Below are positions 47,688 through 57,557 of a stretch of 64,000 bases of DNA, piece by piece; within the stretch, counting starts at the first letter, position 1, and each line of letters opens with the position of its first letter. The position numbers and the translations under genes were made by a program. Under the pieces are notes generated by a model. That model was not told the DNA's origin. It searched no databases and worked only from the letters and a program-made list of their open reading frames with translations. The stretch lies in NCBI GenBank assembly GCA_963281155.1, contig CAUJLY010000003.1, forward strand, positions 6,262,001 through 6,326,000. Direction: 5' to 3'. The DNA comes from Rhabditophanes sp. KR3021. Its lineage: Eukaryota; Nematoda; Chromadorea; Rhabditida; Alloionematidae.

Positions 47688-48536
47688 TTTTTAGTTTCTT
47701 CGAGCTCTGTAATATAAAATTGATTTTAAATAAAGGTATATAAAAGATGAGTTATGCAAGCATGCACTGGAAAGCGAAAACGTCAAGTCGATAAAATAAT
47801 AGTTTGCCATAGCAACTTGGACTAAACAAAAATGGAGTATATAATTCATACGCGATATACTCATCGTTGCTCACATCGATAACATGAATAGAAGGCGATG
47901 GGCAACATTTGAGTGTATATTGGTGATAGGACTATATAATCACCAATTGCCATCTAATCAACAATAAAATGTAAAAATAAAATAAATGTTTGAAAATGTA
48001 AAAGGGAAAAAGTATCTAATTTGCATCAAGCAAAAAAATCATTGATGCTACGTGGCCTTTTGGTTCTTTTGAAATATGATAGTGGTAGTGTGTACGTATT
48101 ATTAAATTATTTGGAATAAATGCAAAAGGATTGTGTACAAGCAAATTAGATTAAATCAAAAAAGTAAAAGTAATAATACTTCCTTTTGTAATGACTTTTG
48201 TAATGGATTGTCCGTGTGAAAGTTATAAGAACAAGCATGCTGTTTACTTGTATCGAACAACAAAATGGAGAAACGAATGATCATGGCAAGTCACAAATGT
48301 AAATCGTACCGCGCCTTAATTTAATTACAATCACCCCTCGCAATCAGAACATTCTGGAAGGCTTTTTGCCTATCGACTATTTTCGTGCGTTTTCTTTGAA
48401 GGACCCTAACAACAGCCATGCCTGGAGTTCCGTTCCTTCACAAAGTCAACCATTTTTTTAACACAGCTTTGATTTAGTAAATAACTATTTATTCTTTTGC
48501 ATTTTAGAAACCAAAGGACTTTTTATATTTGCTAAA
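47688..48536. promoter_or_regulatory. Divergent promoter region between ubiquilin and MnSOD
   Basis: The two genes are transcribed away from each other, so both promoters lie here. A 5' UTR intron of ubiquilin is likely: the minus strand reads TATATTACAG just before AGCTCGAAGAAAC and the ATG. Bases 48300-48450 are notably richer in G+C than their surroundings and contain a heat-shock element. A 19-codon plus-strand frame at 48418-48477 (starting MPGVPFLHKV) could be an upstream ORF if the MnSOD transcript starts before it. Confidence 0.5.
48346..48360. promoter_or_regulatory. Heat-shock element, three perfect alternating units
   Basis: The sequence AGAACATTCTGGAAG contains GAA, TTC and GAA at exact two-base spacing, which is the heat-shock factor consensus. 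It lies about 190 bases upstream of the MnSOD start codon and about 660 bases upstream of the ubiquilin start, so it could serve either gene. Both ubiquilin and MnSOD are stress-related, which makes the site plausible. A 9-base match will also occur by chance, so the function is inferred. Confidence 0.5.
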
Positions 48537-49239
48537 ATGTTATCTGCTGCCAAGATTATTACAAGACAATCATTAAAGTATGTTTTTAAGTAAATTAAAA
48601 GCAGTTAACAGTTTTTTAAGCTTTCAACAAGTTTTGACCCGCACCAAACACACACTTCCTGACCTTCCATACGATTACCATGACTTGGAACCAGTCATTT
48701 GTACTGAAATTATGCAAATTCACCACCAAAAGCATCACGCCACTTACGTCAATAATTTAAACCAAATTGAGGAGAAGATCGCTGAAGCTAATGCAACCGG
48801 TGACATCAAGACAGCCATCGCTATGCAAGGTGCCTTGAAATTCAATGGGGGAGGCCATATCAACCACTCTATCTTCTGGACAAATTTAGCCAAAGATGGG
48901 GGTGAACCTTCCTCCGAACTAATGGATGCCATCAAAAAGGATTTCGGATCACTCGAAAATTTACAAAAGAAACTCTCAGCTAGCACAGTCGCCGTTCAAG
49001 GCTCAGGATGGGGATGGCTTGGTTACAACAAAGCTGATAATAAACTTTCAATCGCTACATGTCCTAATCAAGATCCACTCGAGCCTACTACTGGTTTAAT
49101 TCCACTCTTCGGAATCGATGTTTGGGAGCATGCTTATTATCTCCAGTATAAGAATGTTCGGCCAGACTATGTAAATGCCATTTGGAAGATTGCTAATTGG
49201 AAGAATATTTCCGAAAGATATCAAAATGCTAAAAAGTGA
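48537..49239 (+). CDS. SOD2: Mitochondrial manganese superoxide dismutase
   Basis: Exon 1 is 48537-48577 ([13 protein letters not shown] plus two bases). The intron ends at AAG 48620, giving a 43-nt intron and exon 2 48621-49239, for 219 residues. An in-frame acceptor nine bases earlier (48611) would give a 34-nt intron and three extra residues. The basic, Ser/Ala/Leu-rich first 25 residues look like a mitochondrial targeting peptide. The mature part starts near [11 protein letters not shown]. Metal ligands are visible in [22 protein letters not shown] and [12 protein letters not shown], together with the conserved GSGWGWL. The enzyme dismutates superoxide in the matrix. Ligand context and GGHINH fit the Mn type. 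An AATAAA at 49275 follows the stop. Starting inside exon 2 alone would lose the targeting peptide. Confidence 0.95.
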
Positions 49240-50803
49240 TTGGATGTTTGTTTTTAATCTAGATGTGGGCATTTAATAAATGTTTTTAATAGTACAGTTT
49301 GACATTTTGTTCATTTTAAATATTAAAGTTAAGGTATAAAAGATTCTTTTAAAATGTGTAATTAGAAAGAGTACTAAATACATTAGTGAGATTAGATGTG
49401 TTGTCTTCTACTATTTAATATCGCTTTCTTTGTTTGGAATAAATTTGTTTATGTGTATCAAAAATAAAAGAATGCACAAGTTTTGATGTATCATAGATCT
49501 TTTAGTACATTCTCTAAAATGTCATTTACACTGCAAACGTATGTTGCGGTTTTTTGTCTTCTATATCTTGACACTTATTAGTGCAAGGAAGATTTGCTTC
49601 GAGATAAGAGGTAACTACTTCCGAAAACAAATTTATTGTTTATAAGTATTTATCCAATTAGAGATGCATCAAGAGCATATCTAATTTCGTTAATTTAACA
49701 CTAGTACGTACGTATCTGATGGATAAAATTATTTAAAATTGATAACATAACTTAAAATTATGGTGGTCTAGAAAAGAAAGATGGTCTTATATATAATCCT
49801 ATCTAAAACTTATATTTTTTTAAAACAGCACCCATGCTACCTAATTTATTACGTAGTATATTCGTTCACATAAGTCGATCAAACTTGCTTAAACGTCTTT
49901 TCCAATCAACACTTTCCCTTTCCAAATGCTTTTCTATACTTATATATCTTTTACCATCACACTCATTTATCTCATCATAAAGCCTAAAACAGGTCGCCAC
50001 CTATTTGAGAACGCATTTTATCCTTTTACTATGCATCTAATATGCAATACCGTTTTCGTTATCAACAACATCAAACTTTTGAATCTTCTAAAATGTTTAT
50101 GTAATGCACATCTCAATATAAAAACATATATCATCATACAATTGATTTTCAAAATTGTCCTACTCCTTGCCACACTATTGTTAACTTCCAGTTGCAAGGT
50201 CTCTTTCTTTGAAATATGCAAGTTGACACAAAATTTTAAGGTTATATACGTAGATACTACTTTATATGTGTTTTTATATCATATAGATAATGCTATTTAT
50301 TACCTCTTTTAGTTGTATAAAATAGTTGCTTTAGGACAACAGATGCATTTCTTTTCGCATCAATTTAAATATATTTTTGACCATTTTGCAGATATAGTTA
50401 GTTTTTTGTTTTTGAGAGACCAGCATGTGCTCATTTTTTGGAAGTGTAGGGAAAATTGATTTTACATTACCGTCGAAGGCTTGTTTTAAATAAATTATTT
50501 GATATTATATATACGTATGGTCTTTGGTATATGGGTGCTTGTTTAATTTTTGATGTGAATGCATATAAATTAAATCTAGTACGGGTTTTGTGATGCTAAT
50601 AGAAATAATAATTTTTAAAAACTTCATTTACAATGCCATGTCTTTTCATTAATCTCCAAAACCTGGACTTCGCGGTAGTTAGTAATAATAACCATATTGG
50701 AGAGGACATTTTTAGGTTATATCTAGATACATCATTCTATTCGCCTTTGTTTATCTATAGTCCGAATATTTAATTTTCTTTTTTAGATATAATTTATTTA
50801 AAA
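49240..50803. other. Intergenic DNA between MnSOD and the second LRR-like orphan
   Basis: AT-rich. The longest frame (49926-50312 plus, 128 codons) encodes a very hydrophobic Ile/Leu/Tyr-rich string and is overlapped by an opposite-strand frame, so I treat it as chance, though a small membrane protein cannot be excluded. The right end should hold the promoter of the 50804 gene. Confidence 0.4.
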
Positions 50804-53188
50804 ATGGTTTCTGATAAGAAGTCAGATTCTAAGGATACGAATGTTAATCTATTCCTAACGGAAATTAACTTTACCATCAGTCGTATCGAACAGATCATGT
50901 TAGGAGACGATCACCTAAGACCAGTGTCACGAGACCTCCGCAATTCCCATGAGGCTTTTCATAGTGCAATTAGGAATGAGGAATCTTATAGTGGATATGA
51001 CTCTTCGTTGGGTGAATATGAGTCTGATTCGTCGGATGAGTCATGCTTAGTAACAGAAATGAATATCTCTGACATAGAGTCGTTAGATGAAAATTATTTT
51101 GAATCCCAAAATGCTGTTAATGATGCCGAGGAGCTTATTGAAGCGGATGTAGGAGAAAGTCATGTTAATGCTAGCCAGACGTTTACTCTAGCTGGTAATT
51201 CAGATGTAAATTCTGCTAGTGATATCAAAAGGAGTATTTTAGCTGGGAAATGTGATGTAGCAGAATTTTTTAAAGTTCTTAACAATGCTGGGGATAACAA
51301 TGTAAAGAACAGTTTTACAAAAGACAATTCAAAGTATTGGGCTCAATTTTTCAGAAAAATGAATGACGATCCGGAAGCTCGTCTTGAGCAACTGGCTTAT
51401 CTTGAACCACATCATTATAAAGAAGTAGACGAAAAGTTTCCCGGATTACTCAATAATTTTAAAACTTTCTTGATACGGTTAGTAGAAATACAGAAAAAAA
51501 ATGCTTTAATCAAAGCGAATGCATCAGAAGGAGAGCAAACATTATTCAAATCAATTGTAAGTGAAGAAAATTTACTTGCAAAAATTACGCCAGACATGGA
51601 GACAAAATTAGCATTTGCAAAAGTAGATCCATTTTTTCGAAGATGCATCAACAAGTCACCCGTTGAAATTCTCAATCGGTTCGTCTACAATAACACAGAT
51701 ATTAATTTAAACTTTAATCAAAAAGGCTTAGTTGGGACAATTTTCGGTTTTCCCTTCAAGTTCATTGAAGATGCTTTTGAAATAGTAGATGTTTTCGAAA
51801 GAGACAATTTGTCCAGTATTCGTTACATCGAAGTGCGTATCGAAATTAACAACAAAGGTATTCACATTAGAGACAAAGTACGTGTACTTAGTGATCTCAT
51901 GAGAAATTTATTTGCTAAACTGAACAACATCGCCCACTTAGTTTTTTATATTAAGGAACTTGAAAAGCAATACTTAGATCGAACTCCCAATCATGCTATT
52001 TTATTTGGGTTGTTGGCTGGCTTCAAATCTACTAGAATCACTACCTTTACTTATGTAAAATCAACAGACGATGTTTCTGAACCTTTATTTACTAAAATTA
52101 ACTCGGATAAAAAATGGTTTGAACCATACTTTCCAAATCTCAAAGAATTTCACTTAAATTGCAAATTTGCTGATCCAAATGTTTCTGATCTTACGGATGA
52201 CAGAATAGATTTGAATTTACTCAATGATATTCTAGCTTTGTTTGCAAATTGTCCCATCTTTCATTTGAATATATTATTCTGCCAATCTAACTCGACTTGT
52301 GTTTATCAAATTTCTCGCCTATTTGCTGCCCAAAACAAAAGTAAAAGATTATATCTTTATCTAGAATTTGCCGATTCTGTACATGATTTAGCCAAGTGCA
52401 AGAAGTTTGAACATAAATTAGATTTTTCAGACCAATTCATGGCATTCCTTTCTTTAATTAACCAATATGATTACTTGCAAGTATATTCTAACATAACTGT
52501 CCTCATCTTATATCTCGAAGAGAATCAACGTCCAAGCTACATAAAACTTTCCAAAAGAGCAGAAAACCTGAAGAAATTAGTAAACTTACGTACGGTCTTT
52601 CTGTACAATTATCTTGAGAACCAAAAAGATAGCAAATTGTTTTTGGTTAATGAATTTCTCAAATCATTGCCCTCTTGCATAACATCATTGACTTTTAATA
52701 GCGATCAAGAATGTCAATTTGATAGCAAGCATATATTTTCAAAGCTTTACCAACGTTTGAAACTGTTGCGATTGGGGCTTGTTCCGAATGATTTTGATAG
52801 TCTCCCTCCAAATTATTTTAAAAGCTTCAAGAAACTCGAATTATTAAGTATTGCTTGCAACACTACAAACTTTACATTCCCTCCGCAGTTACGCATCCTA
52901 GTTGTAAACTGTAACAGGTACATAGAAGATGTAAATTCAATTGCTGAACATATACTAAACCATGCTTCTTCGACTTCGGTCACTCAACTTCACCTTCTTA
53001 TCAATGAATTAGCAAAAGGGGATCAAAGCCTGTTATATAACTGTTTATGCATCGATAAAAAGGAAGGTTTTGAAAGTAGAGTTCATTGGCAAAATCAATC
53101 TGGAGGACTTCGTTGTATTAATCTTAAAGCTCCTACTGATATGGAGTTGTTTTTGAAGTTAGAAAAGTTTGGGATGAGATATAATTAA
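50804..53188 (+). CDS. Large single-exon LRR-like orphan protein with acidic N-terminus
   Basis: A 794-residue uninterrupted frame from ATG 50804. Residues 1-150 are acidic and Ser-rich (SSLGEYESDSSDESCLVTEM). A charged helical region follows (to about 300), then a long C-terminal half of irregular leucine-rich units such as FPNLKEFHLNCKF, LPSCITSLTFNSD, FKKLELLSIACN and PPQLRILVVNCN. It resembles the orphan at 11751-13442 in style and in its C-terminal repeats, with an added N-terminal third. There is no F-box and no signal peptide. It most likely belongs to a lineage-restricted, fast-evolving family related to the LRR portion of F-box/LRR proteins. That relationship is inference. The length of the frame leaves no doubt that it is coding. 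Confidence 0.8.
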   Translation: MVSDKKSDSKDTNVNLFLTEINFTISRIEQIMLGDDHLRPVSRDLRNSHEAFHSAIRNEESYSGYDSSLGEYESDSSDESCLVTEMNISDIESLDENYFESQNAVNDAEELIEADVGESHVNASQTFTLAGNSDVNSASDIKRSILAGKCDVAEFFKVLNNAGDNNVKNSFTKDNSKYWAQFFRKMNDDPEARLEQLAYLEPHHYKEVDEKFPGLLNNFKTFLIRLVEIQKKNALIKANASEGEQTLFKSIVSEENLLAKITPDMETKLAFAKVDPFFRRCINKSPVEILNRFVYNNTDINLNFNQKGLVGTIFGFPFKFIEDAFEIVDVFERDNLSSIRYIEVRIEINNKGIHIRDKVRVLSDLMRNLFAKLNNIAHLVFYIKELEKQYLDRTPNHAILFGLLAGFKSTRITTFTYVKSTDDVSEPLFTKINSDKKWFEPYFPNLKEFHLNCKFADPNVSDLTDDRIDLNLLNDILALFANCPIFHLNILFCQSNSTCVYQISRLFAAQNKSKRLYLYLEFADSVHDLAKCKKFEHKLDFSDQFMAFLSLINQYDYLQVYSNITVLILYLEENQRPSYIKLSKRAENLKKLVNLRTVFLYNYLENQKDSKLFLVNEFLKSLPSCITSLTFNSDQECQFDSKHIFSKLYQRLKLLRLGLVPNDFDSLPPNYFKSFKKLELLSIACNTTNFTFPPQLRILVVNCNRYIEDVNSIAEHILNHASSTSVTQLHLLINELAKGDQSLLYNCLCIDKKEGFESRVHWQNQSGGLRCINLKAPTDMELFLKLEKFGMRYN

Positions 53189-53591
53189 ACATTTTGTGTG
53201 GTGATAATATTTAATTATTAAGAATTTACCAGTTTTATTTTCTATTATTTATCGAATTATTGCTGTCTTAAATTATGTTTTATCTAAATAAATAAAATAT
53301 GGTCTAAATTGTTTAGATGTTGCAATATTTATTTATCAAAAAACAAAAAATTAATTATAATGAAATATACAAGTACATATTTGATATATCACACCTTGGA
53401 AGTGAGTGGATTCATGATTTTTTACCAATTTTTTTATTTTATTTTACAAAAATGGCATTTCTCGGTCACAAATCCTTCGTTTTCAATGATTTTATACTTT
53501 TTGGATAGGCAGTCCTTGGTAACAAATGTTTTTATTAAAACACACATTTAAATGCAATTAAATATCTTAGTCTCTAAGAAAAATAAAAAAT
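53189..53591. other. Convergent 3' intergenic region
   Basis: Between the 3' end of the LRR-like orphan (plus) and a truncated F-box gene (minus). AATAAA signals occur near 53288-53295. The overlapping frames at 53309-53551 are low-complexity and probably chance. Confidence 0.45.
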
Positions 53592-53792
53592 TTCAATTTT
53601 CGTTTGTAACACGCACAAGCCAAAACGTGTCTTCCTCAAGTATCTGATACCATTGTTTGCAAACCTAGTAAAAATATCATTAATGCAAAGATCATTATTA
53701 CTTACCAAATTACAAGTCCTCACCAAAAACTTAGGATCCAATTTCATGAATATTTCAATTAAGATATCCTTTGGAGCACCACTCAAGTTCAT
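53592..53792 (-). pseudogene. Truncated F-box gene
   Basis: Exon 1 (53792-53706) encodes MNLSGAPKDILIEIFMKLDP and LVRTCNL. A 41-nt GT-AG intron leads to exon 2 (53664-53592), which reads VCKQWYQILEEDTFWLVRVT and then meets TGA. Together this is a recognisable F-box (hydrophobic P-x-D-I-L, then V-C-K-x-W, then FW) in the same exon arrangement as the intact gene at 55353-56200. The substrate-binding part is absent. It either encodes a 53-residue isolated F-box or is the 5' stump of a broken copy; FBA-domain debris lies farther upstream on the same strand. F-boxes bind SKP1 in SCF ubiquitin ligases. Confidence 0.6.
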
Positions 53793-53928
53793 CTTTCTTT
53801 AAGTGTGAAAGTATTTGACGATTAGTAAAATCTTGTTTGATAAAATACAAAAGGACCGCGTTCATAATTCCAAAGTCTTCCCAAAAGAACCAAATATGCA
53901 GAGGGTATTCTTTATTTAAATCATCCAT
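53755..53928 (-). other. Short open frame overlapping the truncated F-box start
   Basis: A 57-codon frame from ATG 53928 (MDDLNKEYPLHIWFFWEDFG through LLYFIKQDFTNRQILSHLKK) ends at TGA 53755 and overlaps the F-box exon in another frame, shifted by one base. It could be a diverged N-terminal extension separated from the F-box by an indel, a leader ORF, or chance. Composition favours real coding ancestry. Confidence 0.3.
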
Positions 53929-54174
53929 TTAATGTAAAGCAACTTAAAAATGGGAAGAAGATGATATTTAGTTAAAAATGATTCATTTGTCACAAGCTAA
54001 CTAAAGATGTCAAGTGGTTACAAAGACAGCATTCATAAAAGTATAACATTCAAATTTAAGATCATTTTATTACCAAATTGACACATATCGAGATTTAATA
54101 TTTATTATTCTCAAAGGCAAGATACGTTATTAATTTAAATACAATATTTTAATAGTTTTTCGATTATAAGAAAG

Positions 54175-54655
54175 TTATTCCGACTTATTGATGTTAAAAG
54201 TAGTTATTAAACTTGTATTGCCAATCATAAAACTTGATCCAACACTGATGAAAGAAACTGCATCAGTGAATTCACAGTAGTTTTTGAATGTTCTTTCTAC
54301 TTTACGCCATCTTGGAGGTTTTCCTTCGTGATGTATGTACCGTTGTTACCGATTCTCTACCCAGTCTATATACTATGCCATTCATTTTAGATTCCAAAAC
54401 AAAGAGACTATCAAAGCTATAACTACCCTCTCCATAATTAGTATGCAATTGAGACATTATTATAGTAGGCCTGAACTTTCTGATAAAATCAAGACCTATC
54501 CCAATTTCCTCGAAACAAAAAGATTGTAAACTAAATTCACCATTCATCCGCTTTACCAAGTTACTAGGCGGTAATAATTGGCGGCATTATCCCTTGTGGC
54601 TCTAACTAACCAAAAAGAATCTTCATTAAGGATCTTGTCGAAAGACGACCACTAA
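54175..54655 (-). pseudogene. F-box-associated (FBA) domain pseudogene
   Basis: In minus-strand order the region shows FDKILNEDSFWLVRAT, then in a shifted frame LPPSNLVKRMNGEFSLQSF, then FEEIGIGLDFIRKFRPTII, a diverged middle, and after another frameshift near 54310-54325 PRWRKVERTFKNY and a terminal ITTFNINKSE. Each piece aligns in order with the intact gene at 55353-56200 (ILNKDSFWLERAR, LPPRRLIKLMNNQF, FEEIGIDLDFIKKFKPSII, PKWVKVEQEFKDY, IITFDINKG). An internal deletion removes the segment between QSF and FEEIG. With at least two frame breaks, a deletion and no F-box exon, this is a decayed tandem copy. Confidence 0.8.
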
Positions 54656-55352
54656 ATGTTCACTCTTTAAATCATACAATCAAATATTATTTGCTGCAAA
54701 TCAGTTGTAAAAATGACAAAAAGTTGATTTTTAATTTAAAAGTGACTTGTTGGTCGAATCTAATGTATTCTGTATAATAAAAGTGTAGCTGATTGAAAGA
54801 GATGAACAAATTATTATAAAAAAGATTTGATAAGTTACCTAAATTGAACGTTGATTGGAAATGTGCAAGTAACATTTGATAAGTGATGTCATAAACAATT
54901 TCATGACTTGAGTTTCATTTAAACATTTATTGTTTGAGTGCAGATGATATTTCTATTAGATTGCAACGAGCAATATAAGTAATAATTGTATTATTAAGAT
55001 TAAATTAAATGTATTGTTATTGGATATTAAAAAATCATTTGGGCATTATCGTATGTGTATTTGCCCAGGAACAATCAAAACTGAAATATCACCAATCTGG
55101 GCATCAAAAAATCCAAGTAATGTGAGAATACGATGGTGAAAAAAGACTCACGTATCTACCAGTACTCGGAAAATACTAAATAAAGGCACGATTTATATAA
55201 CTATAATACACCACAGAGGGTCATTTTATTACTTATACTCGGTTAACATATATTAAATTCGAATTTTATTATCAAAACAGAATTAACAAAATCAAATAAT
55301 TATTTAAAATGGCATTATTGAGTTACAAGCAAAAGTTGACTTCTTTTACAAT
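54656..55352. other. Intergenic DNA within the F-box cluster
   Basis: AT-rich, no support for the missing 5' exon of the FBA pseudogene. The minus-strand frame at 54687-54875 has chance-type composition. The right end should include the 3' UTR of the intact F-box gene. Confidence 0.4.
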
Positions 55353-56200
55353 TTAAGAAAAATGATCACCCTTATTAATGTCAAAAGTTATAATTACAGT
55401 AGCATTCGCAGTCGTAGTTGATGCACCTCCGCTGCAAAAGTTGATTCGTCTGGTGTCATCCGAGTAGTCTTTGAATTCTTGTTCCACTTTAACCCACTTT
55501 GGAGCTTCACTGGTGAAATGTTCAGCTTGATGTACGAAATCACTCTTGTTCATTAACATAGATTTTGGTTCGTTCACAAATCCCGAAAGAAAATCAACAC
55601 ACAGTATGTACACACCACTACTAGACGGTTTCCGATGATTGTGCACTTCAGAAACAATGATACTTGGCTTGAATTTTTTAATAAAATCTAGATCTATACC
55701 AATTTCCTCAAAATCAATCATTTGCTTTAATCTGCTAAAACAGAAGGAAGCACATTTTGAAACAGGATACGAATCATCGTGTATTTCAAGGGGTGGGGTA
55801 TCGAGGGCACGACAAGGAAAAACAGTCAATCCCAACAAATCTGTTGTTTTCCATCCACGTTGACTTTCTCCGTCTATTTGATCAATAATCAAGTTCCGAT
55901 TAAAGGGTCTCTTGATGAACATCTTTGCCAGACAAAATTGATTGTTCATTAGCTTTATCAATCTTCTTGGGGGTAATACTTCCCGACACTTCTCCCGCCT
56001 TGCCCGCTCTAGCCAAAAAGAGTCTTTATTGAGTATCTGGTGCCACAACTTACAAACCTATTAAATGCGTACAATAAAATAAAAGGTTAAATTACCAGAA
56101 AACAAGTTTTGACCAAAACATTTGGCTCTATTCTCATAAATACTCCAATCAATATATCTGTCGGAAGGTTATTAAACTCTTTTGAGATTATTTTAGTCAT
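55353..56200 (-). CDS. F-box protein with F-box-associated (FBA) domain, FBXO2/6/44-like
   Basis: Exon 1 (56200-56096) and exon 2 (56057-55353) are joined by a 38-nt intron that preserves LVCKLWHQIL. The product is 269 residues from the first Met (MTKIISKEF). The F-box spans FNNLPTDILIGVFMRIEP through KDSFWLERAR. The rest matches the FBA fold in outline: KRPFNRNLIID, the GWKTTDL tryptophan segment, CFSRLKQMIDFEEIGIDLDF, KPSIIVSEVHNHR, and PKWVKVEQEFKDYSDDTRRI near the end. FBA proteins are SCF substrate receptors, and the vertebrate FBXO2/6 branch binds N-glycans of misfolded glycoproteins. Whether this one does is unknown. The frame stays open upstream of the Met (about 33 codons, including KLLEDTRWNDELPK), so an additional 5' exon may exist. 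Two broken copies lie downstream. Confidence 0.8.
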
Positions 56201-56552
56201 ATTAAAATCGGGATATTTAATTATTTTTGACTGAATTGATGAACCAAATTTAGGCAACTCGTCATTCCAACGAGTGTCTTCCAAAAGTTTGGCTGAGTGT
56301 CTTGCCAGAAGTTTGACTTATTTTGGTTATATGGTAAAAATATCCTTGTGGTAAAAGAAATAATTAATGCATTAGTTAAATGTGTAAATATGTTTACTCC
56401 TTTATTTTGTACAATTACTTGACACCAACAACTTTTTTTTCATTCATTTCTCAACTGGAAAATCCGCATTTTCGGGGACTAATTTTTTAGTATCATCGTA
56501 AACACATTTGTATCTAAAAACATTGTTATAAAATTATTAGTCGTCTAACGAT
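56201..56552. promoter_or_regulatory. Divergent promoter region between the F-box gene and TDP2
   Basis: The intact F-box gene (minus) and TDP2 (plus) diverge here. Bases 56201-56310 remain open on the minus strand in the F-box frame and could be coding or 5' UTR. The remainder is AT-rich without features. Confidence 0.45.
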
Positions 56553-57431
56553 ATGGCTCAAGCTATAACCAACCAGCCAACTCAAAAAACAGCCGATGAA
56601 GAGGATCTTAATGTGTTCAACTTTGTTTCCTGGAACATAAATGGCATCGCCACAGAACAAATTAGATATAGAATGTACGCCGCAATCTTGCAGATTCAGC
56701 CTATCAATCCCGATGTCATCTTTTTTCAAGAGGTTATTGCCCAACAAGCTCGTCATATTAAAAATCACTATGAAAGTTCGTACAATATTTATTACCAAGA
56801 TGAACATTTGCTAGAGTACTCAACTGTTATATTGGTCTCGAAGAAACATAGAGTATTAGAAGCATTAGTTAAACCATTTCCTCGATCTATCATGGATAGC
56901 GCCTTGCAGATTGTTTTGATGGAAGTTGGTCACATCAAACTTGCCTTGATTAATACTAATCTCGAGAGCTTTAAAGAACATACTAAAGAAAGAGTAAAGC
57001 AATTAGTAGAAGCGTTTAATGTGAGTCACAACTTTGAGAAGAGTGGATATCACGTTATTTTCGGTGGGGATCTCAATATCAGAAATAAAGAGGCTATGCA
57101 AAATGTGGATGAATCGAAGGATTGTTTTATGATGGCTGGATGTCCAAAACCTTTTACAAATACTTGGATAATGGAAAGGTCTGCAGGTCAAACTTTCGAA
57201 CAACGTCTCCAACAAAATCATATTCGGGCAAGATTCGACAGAATTTACAGTTTTGGAACATCCTTAAAATTCAAAAGCTTTCAATTGTTTGGACTCAACA
57301 AGTTATTATTAGATGTTGATATTTCTGATCATTTGGGAATACACATCGCCTTTACTCATCATCAAAATAGTACAAAGCAATTGGAACGGTCTGGTGAGAA
57401 CGATGGAACATCTTTACACGGTGTTATGTAA
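56553..57431 (+). CDS. TDP2: TDP2-like tyrosyl-DNA phosphodiesterase
   Basis: A single-exon frame of 292 residues. Endonuclease/exonuclease/phosphatase-fold motifs are in order: VSWNINGI (N28, W27), PDVIFFQEV (metal-binding E60), an INTNLES segment, VIFGGDLNIRNKE (Asp/Asn), RARFDRIY, and the terminal DISDHLGIHI (catalytic His). The spacing matches TDP2, including the conserved RYRM near residue 40 and TNTWIM. TDP2 removes stalled topoisomerase II from 5' DNA ends. The N-terminal UBA-like region of vertebrate TDP2 is not evident. One change from the canonical TWNVDG motif is SWNING, an Asp to Asn. A decayed tandem copy follows at 57558. Confidence 0.85.
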   Translation: MAQAITNQPTQKTADEEDLNVFNFVSWNINGIATEQIRYRMYAAILQIQPINPDVIFFQEVIAQQARHIKNHYESSYNIYYQDEHLLEYSTVILVSKKHRVLEALVKPFPRSIMDSALQIVLMEVGHIKLALINTNLESFKEHTKERVKQLVEAFNVSHNFEKSGYHVIFGGDLNIRNKEAMQNVDESKDCFMMAGCPKPFTNTWIMERSAGQTFEQRLQQNHIRARFDRIYSFGTSLKFKSFQLFGLNKLLLDVDISDHLGIHIAFTHHQNSTKQLERSGENDGTSLHGVM

Positions 57432-57557
57432 TTACAATTTTATAATATTTCAATGTTCTTTTTTATTTAGTGTATCATGTAATATATACTCATCATTTAT
57501 ATCTAATAAACTATTCTGCTTACTACTCTTCTTTTCTAAACACACGGCGAATCTGAT

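Noticed and set aside
49926..50312. 128-codon hydrophobic frame downstream of MnSOD
   Set aside because: Ile/Leu/Tyr/Phe-rich throughout, overlapped by an opposite-strand frame, no motif; kept only as a note in the intergenic entry.
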